Shown: one piece after another, positions 16,397 to 24,644 of the stretch | How the letters are laid out: the number at the start of each line of letters is the position of its first letter | Position numbering within the stretch: the stretch's first letter is position 1 | Translations under genes and position numbers: made by a program | Notes under the pieces: model-generated | The model's database searches: none | Told to the model about the DNA's origin: nothing | The model's input: the letters and a program-made list of their open reading frames with translations, nothing else | Source: Paracoccus sp. (in: a-proteobacteria) | Lineage (GTDB): Bacteria; Pseudomonadota; Alphaproteobacteria; Rhodobacterales; Rhodobacteraceae | Direction: 5' to 3' | Assembly (NCBI GenBank): GCA_030538705.1 | Contig: JAUNTL010000012.1 | Coordinates: 1-49,301 of the forward strand | DNA: 49,301 bases

Positions 16397-17281
16397 ATGG
16401 GCGCGCCCGAAATCGACCTGTTCTTTCCCGATCTGGCGCAGCGCGGCGTTGAATATAACGCCCGCGCCTCGGTGCCGGATTTCGACGCCTGCGTCGCTGA
16501 TTATGCGCGCCTGTCGGGCATTGCGAAAGCGGCCTGCGGCGGGGTTTACGGGCTGAAATATGGCCCCGCGCAGGCCGAGGCGCTGGATTTCTTTCCTGCG
16601 TGCGGTTTGCTGCGACCCAGCCCGGTTTTCGTGTTCATCCATGGTGGCTACTGGCGCTCGCAAAGCAAGGATGATGCGGCGCTGATGGCGCAGGTTTTTA
16701 CCGATGCGGGTGTCGCGGTCGCGGTGCTGGAATATACGCTGCTGCCTGTGGCCACGCTGGCCGAGGTCGTGCGCCAGATGCGCAGCGCGGTCGCGTGGCT
16801 TTACCATAATGCCGCGCATTATGGTATTGATCCGGCGCGGATTTTCGCGGGCGGCAGCTCTGCCGGGGCGCATCTGGTGGGGATGCTGCTGGCTGATGGC
16901 TGGCATGATGAGTTTGGCCTGCCCCCCGATGTGTTGGCCGGTGCCATGGCGATCAGCGGGCTTTATGACCTGCGCCCGCTTTGCGAGATCGCGCCGAATG
17001 AATGGCTGCGGCTGGTGCCTGAACAGGCCGCGCGTCTCAGCCCGCTTTTCCTGATTCCCGATCACGCGCCGCCCTTGGTGATGTCGGTTGGTGGGCTGGA
17101 AACGCAGGGCTTTCGGAACCAAAGCCGCGCCTATGCCCAGGCGTGGCAGAAAAAGGGCCACGCGCTACACTGGGTCGATGCCCCGGATCGAAACCATTTC
17201 AACCTGTTATGCGACCTTGCCCAGCCCGACCTGCCCCTGACGCAGGCGGTTCTGGCGTTGATCGCAAAGACCGGCGGCTAA
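16397..17281 (+). CDS. Alpha/beta hydrolase, arylformamidase/BD-FAE-like
   Basis: The 294-residue cytosolic alpha/beta hydrolase shows the oxyanion motif HGGYW (residues 82-86) typical of kynurenine formamidases, the nucleophile elbow GGSSAG (about 152-157, Ser155) and a C-terminal histidine in RNHFNLL. The family cleaves N-formyl, carbamoyl or ester bonds. In the place of RutD in a rut-like gene set it may hydrolyse an N-formylated or carbamate ring-opening product. ATG 16397 begins 4 bases after the RidA stop; an in-frame start at 16361 inside the RidA gene is less likely. Confidence 0.8.
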   Translation: MGAPEIDLFFPDLAQRGVEYNARASVPDFDACVADYARLSGIAKAACGGVYGLKYGPAQAEALDFFPACGLLRPSPVFVFIHGGYWRSQSKDDAALMAQVFTDAGVAVAVLEYTLLPVATLAEVVRQMRSAVAWLYHNAAHYGIDPARIFAGGSSAGAHLVGMLLADGWHDEFGLPPDVLAGAMAISGLYDLRPLCEIAPNEWLRLVPEQAARLSPLFLIPDHAPPLVMSVGGLETQGFRNQSRAYAQAWQKKGHALHWVDAPDRNHFNLLCDLAQPDLPLTQAVLALIAKTGG

Positions 17282-17371
17282 AGACGCGGCCGCGCCATTG
17301 GCACCTGCCTACGGGCGGCTGCCACCACTTGCCTGAAAAACAAACAAAAACATCAACATGGAGGACGTGTC

Positions 17372-18574
17372 ATGAACAGATGGATTGCGCTTGCGATCAT
17401 CTCGGTTTCGTTTCTGCACTGCACGCTGGCTTGGTTCAGCATCGTGCCGACCTTTGGCCCGCTGATGGAGGAAATGGGTCTGGGCTATCCCGAACTGGGC
17501 CTGCTGGTCGGCATTTTCGTCGCCGGATACGGGCTGGCGCATATCCCGGCCGGGATGCTGTCCGAGGCGTTCGGGATGCGTTTCGCCATGCTGACCGGGA
17601 TTGCGGTTCTGGGGCTGGGGACGGTGCTGGCGGCCAATACATCCAGCTATCAGGTGCTGCTAGGCGCACGGTTTGTCAGCGGCGTGGGCGCGTCGATCTA
17701 TGTGGGCGCGGCGCTTGGGCTGGTGGTGGCATGGTTTCGCGGGCACGAGCTGGGCACAGCGAACGGCATCGTTTCCGGCGTGGCCTTCACGGTTGGGGCA
17801 TGGCTGGGGCTGTATGTCTGGATCGACGTGGTGGCCGCCTATGGCTGGCGGGGCGCGCTGATGGCGGCGGCGGGGGTGGCGGGCGCAACCTTCGTGCTGC
17901 TGTTGCTGGTCTTTCCGACGCCGAAATCCGCCCTTGCGGCCCATGAGGTCGGGGCCAATAACCTGACCACGGAATCGCTGCGGCGCACCTTTGGCAACCG
18001 CGATCTGTGGCTGATCGGCGCGGCCTTCATCGGCGGTTACGGCACCTATCTGACCGCCTCGCAGCTTTTGCCGCAATTCGCGGCCGAGCATCTGCAAATC
18101 GACCCCCATGACGCCAACCTGCTGGGCGCGGTGCTGCTGATCAGCGGCATTGTCGGCGGTCCCTTGGGCGGATGGCTGGCGGACCGGATCATTGGCATGA
18201 TCCCGACTTTCGTCGTGGCCTGCGTCATTCAGGCCATCGCCCAGCTTTCCGTGCCCTATCTGGGCTTTTCCGGGTTGGTGGTGGCCGCCGCTGTCATCGG
18301 GGCGTCGTCCATCATGGCGTTTTCGGCATGGATCTCGACCCCCGGTTTTCTCAGCGACCGGCTGGAGATTTCGGACATTCCCACCGCCGTTGGCCTCATG
18401 CTGACGATTTCCGCGATCGGGGGCTTTGTCGTGCCGGTGCTTTACGGCCGGCTGATGGCTGATTCGGGCCATCAGGCGGCTTGGCTGATGATGGGCGCGC
18501 TGCCTGTGGCCACGATGCTGATCTGCCTGATCGCGCCGGCCCGCACGCTGAAATCGCGGCCCGTCGCGCCCTGA
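17372..18574 (+). CDS. Major facilitator superfamily transporter
   Basis: The 400-residue protein has about 12 membrane helices, with the MFS loop 2-3 signature weakly kept and the motif GGWLADRIIG between helices 8 and 9 (about residues 266-275). GGAGG lies 8 bases before ATG. It ends the plus-strand flavin reductase operon and most likely imports the substrate of this catabolic regulon. The cargo cannot be read from sequence. Confidence 0.83.
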   Translation: MNRWIALAIISVSFLHCTLAWFSIVPTFGPLMEEMGLGYPELGLLVGIFVAGYGLAHIPAGMLSEAFGMRFAMLTGIAVLGLGTVLAANTSSYQVLLGARFVSGVGASIYVGAALGLVVAWFRGHELGTANGIVSGVAFTVGAWLGLYVWIDVVAAYGWRGALMAAAGVAGATFVLLLLVFPTPKSALAAHEVGANNLTTESLRRTFGNRDLWLIGAAFIGGYGTYLTASQLLPQFAAEHLQIDPHDANLLGAVLLISGIVGGPLGGWLADRIIGMIPTFVVACVIQAIAQLSVPYLGFSGLVVAAAVIGASSIMAFSAWISTPGFLSDRLEISDIPTAVGLMLTISAIGGFVVPVLYGRLMADSGHQAAWLMMGALPVATMLICLIAPARTLKSRPVAP

Positions 18575-18626
18575 CGGGCATTTGCCAAGGCCGCGCGCCT
18601 CTCCCTCCCCGGGCGCGTGGCTTCTC

Positions 18627-18675
18627 GCAGCCGCCCTATCCAACTTTTCGATGAAAAAGCGGATAGGGCGGCTGC
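18627..18675 (+). terminator. Perfect 15-bp inverted repeat after the MFS gene (terminator and/or operator)
   Basis: GCAGCCGCCCTATCC (18627-18641) and its exact complement (18661-18675) flank a 19-base loop whose own CTTTT/AAAAG ends can extend the stem. ATTTTTT follows at once (18676-18682), which fits a factor-independent terminator for the MFS transporter, 53 bases past its stop. The arms also contain CTATCC/GGATAG, the half-site found in the other operators of this locus, so the element may both end one unit and control the next. Confidence 0.65.
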
Positions 18676-18688
18676 ATTTTTTGGATAG
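18661..18688 (+). promoter_or_regulatory. Direct-repeat operator facing the Rieske operon (AraC-type)
   Basis: GGATAG at 18661-18666 and again at 18683-18688 are 22 bp apart, with GC and TT before them, matching the operator in front of ribB. A weak -10-like TAATGA lies at 18711-18716. The Rieske oxygenase start is 162 bases beyond the proximal half-site. Confidence 0.58.
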
Positions 18689-18850
18689 CCGCATTTTTCG
18701 CCCTGAGGCGTAATGAAACCATACGGCGAGCGGGCAGCAGATCCGGGCCGCGTCAGGGAAAACACCAATCACGACCAGACCGGGGCCGCATCCTGCGAGG
18801 AGGCGGGCAAGCGGCCATATCCGGGCGGTCCAGCACCTTTGGGGGGAACC

Positions 18851-19900
18851 ATGTTCGTTGCCGCGAAAAACGACCAGTCACAGGGCGATCTGCCGCTGAA
18901 TTGCAGCTTTGCGCGTTCGGATTGGGAGATCCTCGCCGGATACTGGCACCCGGTCGCCAGCGCCGATGAGGTTGCGGATGCACCGGTGCGCGTGCATCTG
19001 TTGGATATGCCGGTAGTGCTGTTTCGCACACCCGACGGCGTTCGCGCGGCCAAGGATGTGTGCATGCATCGCGGTGGCCAGCTTAGCCTTGGCGCGGTCT
19101 GCAACGGCATTCTTGTCTGCGGGTTCCACGGTTTTGAATATAATGGCGAGGGCACCTGCGTGGGCATTCCGGCGCTTGCGAAAGGCTCCCCCATCCCCAA
19201 AAAGCTGCGATTGCGCAGCTTTCAGTGCCGCGAGCGTTACGGGCTGGTCTGGGTCTGTCTGGCCGATCAGGCGCGCGCTGACATGCCCGAGTGGCCGCAG
19301 ATCGAGGATGGTTCCGGCAATGTGATCCGCATCCCGTCCTATGAAATCCGCGCCTCCGCCGGCCGCCGGGTCGAGAATTTCAACGACATTGCGCATGTGC
19401 CGTTTCTGCACAAGGATTCCTTCGGCGGGCCGCCCGTGGACATTGCGCCTTATGACGTGATCTCGGGCGATAACACGCTGGGCTTCAAGGTCGATGTGCT
19501 GGAACAGACGCGCTATTCGGGCGAATATGGCGGCCAGCCTGCCTATCATTCCTCGGTCTACAGCTATGAATTGACGCTGCCCTTTGCGTCCTCGGCTACG
19601 ATCACCAATCCTGAAAGCGGCGATGTTTACCGGGTTTATGATATCGTCAGCCCGGTTTCGTCAGACCTGTCGCGGGTGTTTCAGATCGTCGTGGATGAAA
19701 GCTGGAAAATGTCGCCCGAGGCGGTGCAGGAGTTCAACGACACCGTGAACAAGGAAGATTCCCCCCAGGTCGAGGCGCAATCCCCCTTTGATCTGCCGCT
19801 GGATCTGCGCGACGAAATCCACATCCCCGCCGACCGGATGTCGGTCGAATATCGCCGCAGGCTGGCCGCCCTGGGCCTTGGCGCGGAAGCATACCGCTGA
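18851..19900 (+). CDS. Rieske-type oxygenase, catalytic component (VanA/TsaM-like)
   Basis: The 349-residue protein has an N-terminal Rieske 2Fe-2S domain with C71-x-H73 and C90-x2-H93 (DVCMHRG and VCGFHGF). A catalytic domain follows with the mononuclear iron motif NDIAHVPFLH (H182 and H187, bridging Asp179). Its length and single-subunit form match vanillate demethylase and toluenesulfonate methyl-monooxygenase types, which hydroxylate or remove methyl groups from aromatic or heterocyclic rings. ATG 18851 lies 4 bases after a run of G residues and fits the family start. TGATG coupling joins it to its reductase gene. Confidence 0.88.
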   Translation: MFVAAKNDQSQGDLPLNCSFARSDWEILAGYWHPVASADEVADAPVRVHLLDMPVVLFRTPDGVRAAKDVCMHRGGQLSLGAVCNGILVCGFHGFEYNGEGTCVGIPALAKGSPIPKKLRLRSFQCRERYGLVWVCLADQARADMPEWPQIEDGSGNVIRIPSYEIRASAGRRVENFNDIAHVPFLHKDSFGGPPVDIAPYDVISGDNTLGFKVDVLEQTRYSGEYGGQPAYHSSVYSYELTLPFASSATITNPESGDVYRVYDIVSPVSSDLSRVFQIVVDESWKMSPEAVQEFNDTVNKEDSPQVEAQSPFDLPLDLRDEIHIPADRMSVEYRRRLAALGLGAEAYR

Positions 19901-20883
19901 TGCTGGATCGGTTGGGTGCCATGACCGAAACCATTGACGTGATCGTCCAAAGCGTCACCGACGAGGCCGAGGCGATCCGGTCTTACGTCCTGATGCGCGC
20001 CGATGGGGGTCCGCTGCCGGGCTTTACGGCGGGGGCGCATATTGATGTGCTGACGCCCGCCGGGGCCTTGCGGCAATACTCGCTGCTGAATGACGAACGC
20101 GAGACCGCGCGCTATGTCATCGCCGTTCAGCGCGAAGCGGCCGGGCGTGGCGGCTCGGCGTCCATGCATGGCGTGGTGGCGGGAACCGTGCTGCGCATCA
20201 GCGCGCCGCGCAACGCCTTCGCGCTGCGCGACGATCCCGCGCCGGTGGTGCTGCTGGCGGGCGGCATCGGGGTCACGCCGATTCTGGCCATGGCGCATAG
20301 TCTGGATGCGCGGGGCAGGGCGTTCGCGTTTCACTTCGCCACCCGCTCCGCGGCGCGCACGCCGTTTCTGGACCAGATCGGCGCGGCCCCCTTCGCGGAC
20401 CGCGTGCAGATCTATCACGACGACCACGCCACGCGGCGCTTTGATATTGTGGGCTTTGTCGATCAGTTGCCGCCGGGCGCGCATCTTTACATGTGCGGCC
20501 CTGCGGGGTTCATGGCGGCGGTGTCGGAACACGCGGTCACAGCCCGCGCCGATGTGGTGCTGCATCAGGAGTATTTCGCAGCACCCGTTGCCGAGGCCGG
20601 CACGGATGCGGACGGTAAGTTCACGCTGGAACTGGCGCGATCCGGCATCACCACAACGGTGCCCGCCGGTCAAAGCATCCTTGAACTGCTGCAATCCCAT
20701 GGGATCGAATGCCCGACTAGCTGCGAGGAAGGCATCTGCGGCACCTGCCTGACCACGGTTCTGTCGGGCGCCATCGACCACCGCGATCATGTGCTGTCGC
20801 CTGCGGAACGGGCCTTGGGCGACCGGATGCTGGTCTGCGTCTCGCGCGGGAAACCCGGCGAAACGCTGGTTCTTGATCTGTAG
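19900..20883 (+). CDS. Oxygenase reductase component (VanB-like, FMN and 2Fe-2S)
   Basis: The 327-residue protein has the phthalate-dioxygenase-reductase order: a flavin barrel (RQYSLL, residues 58-63), a nucleotide-binding domain (GGIGVTPILA, 121-130; CGP, 199-201) and a C-terminal plant-type ferredoxin with C275, C280, C283 and C313. It passes electrons from NAD(P)H to the Rieske oxygenase encoded just before it, with which it overlaps by TGATG. An in-frame ATG 21 bases downstream would also fit the family start. Confidence 0.9.
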   Translation: MLDRLGAMTETIDVIVQSVTDEAEAIRSYVLMRADGGPLPGFTAGAHIDVLTPAGALRQYSLLNDERETARYVIAVQREAAGRGGSASMHGVVAGTVLRISAPRNAFALRDDPAPVVLLAGGIGVTPILAMAHSLDARGRAFAFHFATRSAARTPFLDQIGAAPFADRVQIYHDDHATRRFDIVGFVDQLPPGAHLYMCGPAGFMAAVSEHAVTARADVVLHQEYFAAPVAEAGTDADGKFTLELARSGITTTVPAGQSILELLQSHGIECPTSCEEGICGTCLTTVLSGAIDHRDHVLSPAERALGDRMLVCVSRGKPGETLVLDL

Positions 20884-20923
20884 TGGCAATGCCCTACACT
20901 ACCCTTAACGGGAGGTGAACGCC

Positions 20924-21952
20924 ATGAGTATCGGCCTGCTTCGCGCGCAACGATTTGCGCAGGTCAGCCATCAGCGGGCGACCTCGGTGCATCAGTTCAT
21001 GGAGGATATCTGCGGCCCCCACGGGCTGGAGATCTATCACAAGAAGGAATTGGCCTTTCGCTATGCGGGCAATGCCGCCGTGTCGCGCAATGTCTCGTTC
21101 GGTTATCTGGAATATGGCACGCAGGTCAGCGTCGGGATGGGTGAGGGCATCGGGCATTACACCGTGAACCTGCCCTTGCACGGCTCGCAACGGGTGACGG
21201 GTGGACAGACCCGCGTCGACTCGGACGCGCGCAGCGGCATTATTCTGTCGCCGGGGATGCAGTTGCAGCTTGATATTGACCGCGACTATCGCTCAATTTT
21301 CGTGACCATTGACCGGCCCATCATGGAACTGGCGCTCAGCCGGCTGATCGGGCGGCAGGTCAAGCGCCCGCTGGTCTTTGACATTGCCATGCCGATGCAT
21401 GCCACAGCCACGGCATCCTGGTGGCGCATGGCCGAGCATTACCTGAAGGAAATGGCGACCGAAGGCAGTATCCTGTCCTATCCCAATGTCGGCAAGGAAC
21501 TGGAGTTGTCGTTGATCCGCGCGCTGCTGGTGCATCACAAAAGCAATTACTCTGACGAGATCGCGCGCAACCTGTTCGAGGAAATGCCGCCCTATATGCA
21601 TCGCGCGACCCGCTATATCGAGGATCACCATCAGGATGAAATCCGGCTGGATGTCTTGCGCAGACTGGCCGGGGTTTCGGCGGAAAAGCTGTGCGCGGGG
21701 TTCCGCGAATATGCCGGTACGACGCCGATTGGCTATCTGAAACAGACCCGCCTGAACAAGGCGCGCGAGGTTTTGATGACCGATACCACCGGCAAAAGCG
21801 TGTCAACCGTGGCGTTCGAGGTGGGCTTCAACCATCTGGGCCGGTTTTCGGTCGATTACCGCGCGACCTTCGGCGAAGGGCCGTCGGAAACGCTTGCGCG
21901 CCGTGTCTCGACCCTCGGGCGGGTTCTCAAGCCTCGAAGCATTAGGCAATAG
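20924..21952 (+). CDS. AraC-family transcriptional regulator
   Basis: The 342-residue protein has an N-terminal cupin-like ligand-binding domain of the AraC_binding_2 type (about residues 40-200) and a C-terminal double HTH (about 225-330, with LDVLRRLAGVSAEKLCAGFREY and VSTVAFEVGFNHLGRFSVDYR). ATG 20924 is chosen over GTG 20915 because GGGAGG lies 8 bases before it. It follows the Rieske reductase gene by 40 bases and is the only regulator in the locus, so it is the best candidate to bind the GGATAG direct repeats. Confidence 0.88.
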   Translation: MSIGLLRAQRFAQVSHQRATSVHQFMEDICGPHGLEIYHKKELAFRYAGNAAVSRNVSFGYLEYGTQVSVGMGEGIGHYTVNLPLHGSQRVTGGQTRVDSDARSGIILSPGMQLQLDIDRDYRSIFVTIDRPIMELALSRLIGRQVKRPLVFDIAMPMHATATASWWRMAEHYLKEMATEGSILSYPNVGKELELSLIRALLVHHKSNYSDEIARNLFEEMPPYMHRATRYIEDHHQDEIRLDVLRRLAGVSAEKLCAGFREYAGTTPIGYLKQTRLNKAREVLMTDTTGKSVSTVAFEVGFNHLGRFSVDYRATFGEGPSETLARRVSTLGRVLKPRSIRQ

Positions 21953-21958
21953 CCGAAA

Positions 21959-21982
21959 CGGCAGCATGACTTTGGACTGCCG
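21959..21982 (+). terminator. Short hairpin after the AraC gene
   Basis: CGGCAG (21959-21964) and CTGCCG (21977-21982) form a 6-bp stem 7 bases after the AraC stop and between converging genes. There is no T-run, so this is only a weak terminator candidate. Confidence 0.3.
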
Positions 21983-22032
21983 CCCAATACATATGACGCT
22001 TGACCCTATCTGCCCCGCCAAAGCTGTATGGC

Positions 22033-22470
22033 TCAAACAGAACTAAGAAGCAGGCTCGTTTCACTGTTTGCAATTCCGTCAATCGTCCGCATTTCGCGCA
22101 AGACCCGGTCGAAATCCGACAGGCTCTCTGCCCGGATGTTGGCGACAAGATCCCAACTCCCGTTCGTCGTATGAAGCGAATAGATCTCGGGCAGTCCGCG
22201 AAGCTTGCGGATGACCTCGGTTGTCGATTTGCCCACGACTTCGATCATGGTGACAGCCTGAACGGTTTGATCGTTATAGTCCTCGCGAACCCTTACCGTA
22301 AAGCCCAGCAGGGTGCCTGTTGCCATCAGGCGGTCGAGTCTGGCCTGAACCGTTCCCCGCGCGACGCCCAGAATGTCGGACAGTTTTGACAGCGAGGCCC
22401 GGCCGTCCCCTCTGAGGTGGCCGATGATGCGGCGATCCAGTTCGTCGGGCATATACTTTGCAACCGGCAT
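22033..22470 (-). CDS. Lrp/AsnC-family transcriptional regulator
   Basis: The 145-residue protein has an N-terminal HTH (about residues 10-55, SLSKLSDILGVARGTVQARLDRL) and a C-terminal RAM/AsnC effector domain (about 70-140). ATG 22470 follows GGGAG by 6 bases. It is divergent from the ornithine cyclodeaminase gene and is probably its regulator, responding to an amino acid such as ornithine, citrulline or arginine. Lrp-type proteins commonly control the neighbouring divergent gene. The 135-base intergenic region is AT-rich, but I could not fix an operator. Confidence 0.87.
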   Translation of the reverse strand: MPVAKYMPDELDRRIIGHLRGDGRASLSKLSDILGVARGTVQARLDRLMATGTLLGFTVRVREDYNDQTVQAVTMIEVVGKSTTEVIRKLRGLPEIYSLHTTNGSWDLVANIRAESLSDFDRVLREMRTIDGIANSETSLLLSSV

Positions 22471-22605
22471 AAAGGCTCCCTGTAAAAACTGTTCATCGCG
22501 GCTATGCAAACTGCGCGATTATATGGGCATTATGCGTCATGTTTGGAATTTTGGTCAACATCCCGGCGCCTTATGCTTCCATCAGCGTTCTTCAGGAGCA
22601 TCGAG

Positions 22606-23661
22606 ATGACCACCCCAACCCCGACCGCAAAGGCCTTCATCCCCTTTGTCAGCGTCGCCAACATGATGCGGCTCGTTCACAAGATCGGCCTTGAAACCAT
22701 GCTGGTCGAACTGACCGACGCGATTGAGGATGATTATCGCCGCTGGGACATCTTCGATAAGGTGGCAAGGGTGGCGTCGCATTCCCGCGAGGGGGTGATC
22801 GAGTTGATGCCGACCTCGGATGGCGAAACCTATGGGTTCAAATATGTGAATGGCCATCCCAAGAACTTTGGCGAGGGTCTTCAGACCGTGACGGCCTTTG
22901 GTCTGCTGGCGGATGTTTCCACGGGCTATCCCGTTCTTCTCAGCGAAATGACCTTGCTGACGGCGCTGCGGACGGCGGCGACCTCGGCGATGGCGGCGCG
23001 GTATCTTGCGCCCAAAAATGCGCGCTCTATGGCCATGATCGGCAATGGCGCGCAGGCAGAATTCCAGATCCTCGCCATGAAAGCGGTCGTCGGCATCAAG
23101 GAAGTGCGCCTTTACGACATTGACCCGGCAGCGACGCGAAAGCTGGCGCGCAATCTGGAAGGCAGCGGCCTTGAGGTGGTGCCCTGCACATCACCCGAAA
23201 GGGCAATCGAAGGCGCGGATATCATCACCACCTGCACGGCAGACAAGCAATTCGCCACCATTCTCAGCGACAATATGGTCGGTGCGGGGGTGCATATCAA
23301 CGCGATTGGCGGCGACTGTCCGGGCAAGACCGAACTGCATCGGGACATCCTGCTGCGGGCCGATACCTTCGTCGAATATACCCCGCAAACGCGGATCGAG
23401 GGCGAAATTCAGCAGATGCCAGCCGACTATCCCGTGACCGAACTTTGGCAGGTGGTGCGTGGCGAGACAGCGGGGCGGACGCTGGGAAGCCAAATCACGC
23501 TTTTCGACAGCGTGGGTTTCGCCATCGAGGATTTCTCGGCGCTTTGCTATTTGCGCAAGAAGGTCGCCGATGGCGATTTTGTCGAACAACTGGACATTAT
23601 CGCGGACCCCGACGATCCGCGCGATCTGTTCGGTATGCTTCAGCGCGCGAAGGAGGCCTAA
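22606..23661 (+). CDS. Ornithine cyclodeaminase
   Basis: The 351-residue protein belongs to the ornithine cyclodeaminase/mu-crystallin family. It has the dinucleotide loop MIGNGAQAEFQ (about residues 145-155), the substrate arginine and lysine in GFKYVNGHP, and the conserved INAIGGDCPGKTEL block with the catalytic aspartate. It converts L-ornithine to L-proline and ammonia using bound NAD. AGGAG lies about 7 bases before ATG 22606. The adjacent citrulline hydrolase, 3 bases downstream, would supply ornithine. Confidence 0.9.
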   Translation: MTTPTPTAKAFIPFVSVANMMRLVHKIGLETMLVELTDAIEDDYRRWDIFDKVARVASHSREGVIELMPTSDGETYGFKYVNGHPKNFGEGLQTVTAFGLLADVSTGYPVLLSEMTLLTALRTAATSAMAARYLAPKNARSMAMIGNGAQAEFQILAMKAVVGIKEVRLYDIDPAATRKLARNLEGSGLEVVPCTSPERAIEGADIITTCTADKQFATILSDNMVGAGVHINAIGGDCPGKTELHRDILLRADTFVEYTPQTRIEGEIQQMPADYPVTELWQVVRGETAGRTLGSQITLFDSVGFAIEDFSALCYLRKKVADGDFVEQLDIIADPDDPRDLFGMLQRAKEA

Positions 23662-23664
23662 GCG

Positions 23665-24594
23665 ATGGCAACGGCATCCTATTCGGTTCAGGCACCGCGC
23701 GCGGTGATCATGGTTCGCCCGCATCATTTCACGGTCAACACGGAAACCGCAGCGGACAACCGCTTTCAGGTGGTATCAGACGGGAGCCCCCGGCAAAGCC
23801 AGCTTGCCTATGACGAAATCACGCGCGCGGCCGATACGCTGCGCAGTCACGGCGTCACGGTCCATCTGTTCGAGGACGAAGGGCTTGATACGCCGGATTC
23901 GGTTTTTCCCAATAACTGGTTCTCGACCCATGCCGGGGGCCATGTCGCGATCTATCCGATGAAAGCGGTCAGCCGCAGGCGCGAGCGGCGGGCAGATGTC
24001 ATTGCGCTGCTGAAAGACAGCTACCGCGTGCAGGACATCATCGACTATTCGGGGCTCGAGCCGGACGGCCTGTTTCTGGAAGGCACCGGGGCGATGGTGC
24101 TGGATCATCTGGACCGCGTTGCCTATGTCGTCCGCTCGGACAGGGCCGATCCGATTGCGCTTGAACGGTTCGCGACCCATTTCAATTTCGAACCGATGGT
24201 GTTTGATGCGGTCGATGGTGACGGTGTGCCGGTCTATCACACCAATGTCCTGATGTGCGTGGCGACCTCTTTCGCGATGATCGGGACAGAGATGATAACG
24301 AATGCCGAAAGACGCGCCGAGATCATCGCCCGCCTGCAACAATCGGGACGCGAGATCATTCACCTGTCCACGGCACAGATCGGTCAGTTTGCCGGTAATG
24401 CGCTTGAGCTTCAGGGGACCGAGGGGCGCATCCTCGCCCTGTCGACAACCGCGCTTGCATCCCTGACCGACGATCAGCGGCGGGTGATCGAGGCAAGCGC
24501 CCGTATTGTCAGTCTGGATATTCCCACGATCGAACAAGCCGGGGGGTCTGTTCGCTGCACCCTTGCCGGGGTATGTTTGACTCCCCGGTCCTGA
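23665..24594 (+). CDS. ctlX: Citrulline hydrolase, amidinotransferase/deiminase fold (CtlX-like)
   Basis: The 309-residue protein is a guanidine-modifying pentein enzyme. It shows the acidic pair region DSVFPNNWFSTH (about residues 72-83), FLEGTGAMVLD, the catalytic histidine in YHTNVLM (about 192-198) and the nucleophile Cys298 in GGSVRCTLAG. Proteins of this subgroup, named CtlX, release ornithine from citrulline, and the neighbouring ornithine cyclodeaminase completes the path to proline. Arginine or dimethylarginine hydrolysis is an alternative for the fold. It starts 3 bases after the cyclodeaminase stop. Confidence 0.85.
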   Translation: MATASYSVQAPRAVIMVRPHHFTVNTETAADNRFQVVSDGSPRQSQLAYDEITRAADTLRSHGVTVHLFEDEGLDTPDSVFPNNWFSTHAGGHVAIYPMKAVSRRRERRADVIALLKDSYRVQDIIDYSGLEPDGLFLEGTGAMVLDHLDRVAYVVRSDRADPIALERFATHFNFEPMVFDAVDGDGVPVYHTNVLMCVATSFAMIGTEMITNAERRAEIIARLQQSGREIIHLSTAQIGQFAGNALELQGTEGRILALSTTALASLTDDQRRVIEASARIVSLDIPTIEQAGGSVRCTLAGVCLTPRS

Positions 24595-24644
24595 ACAACA
24601 AGATGGAGGTGCGGGCGGGGACCGAACTTATGCAAGGGGAGCCG

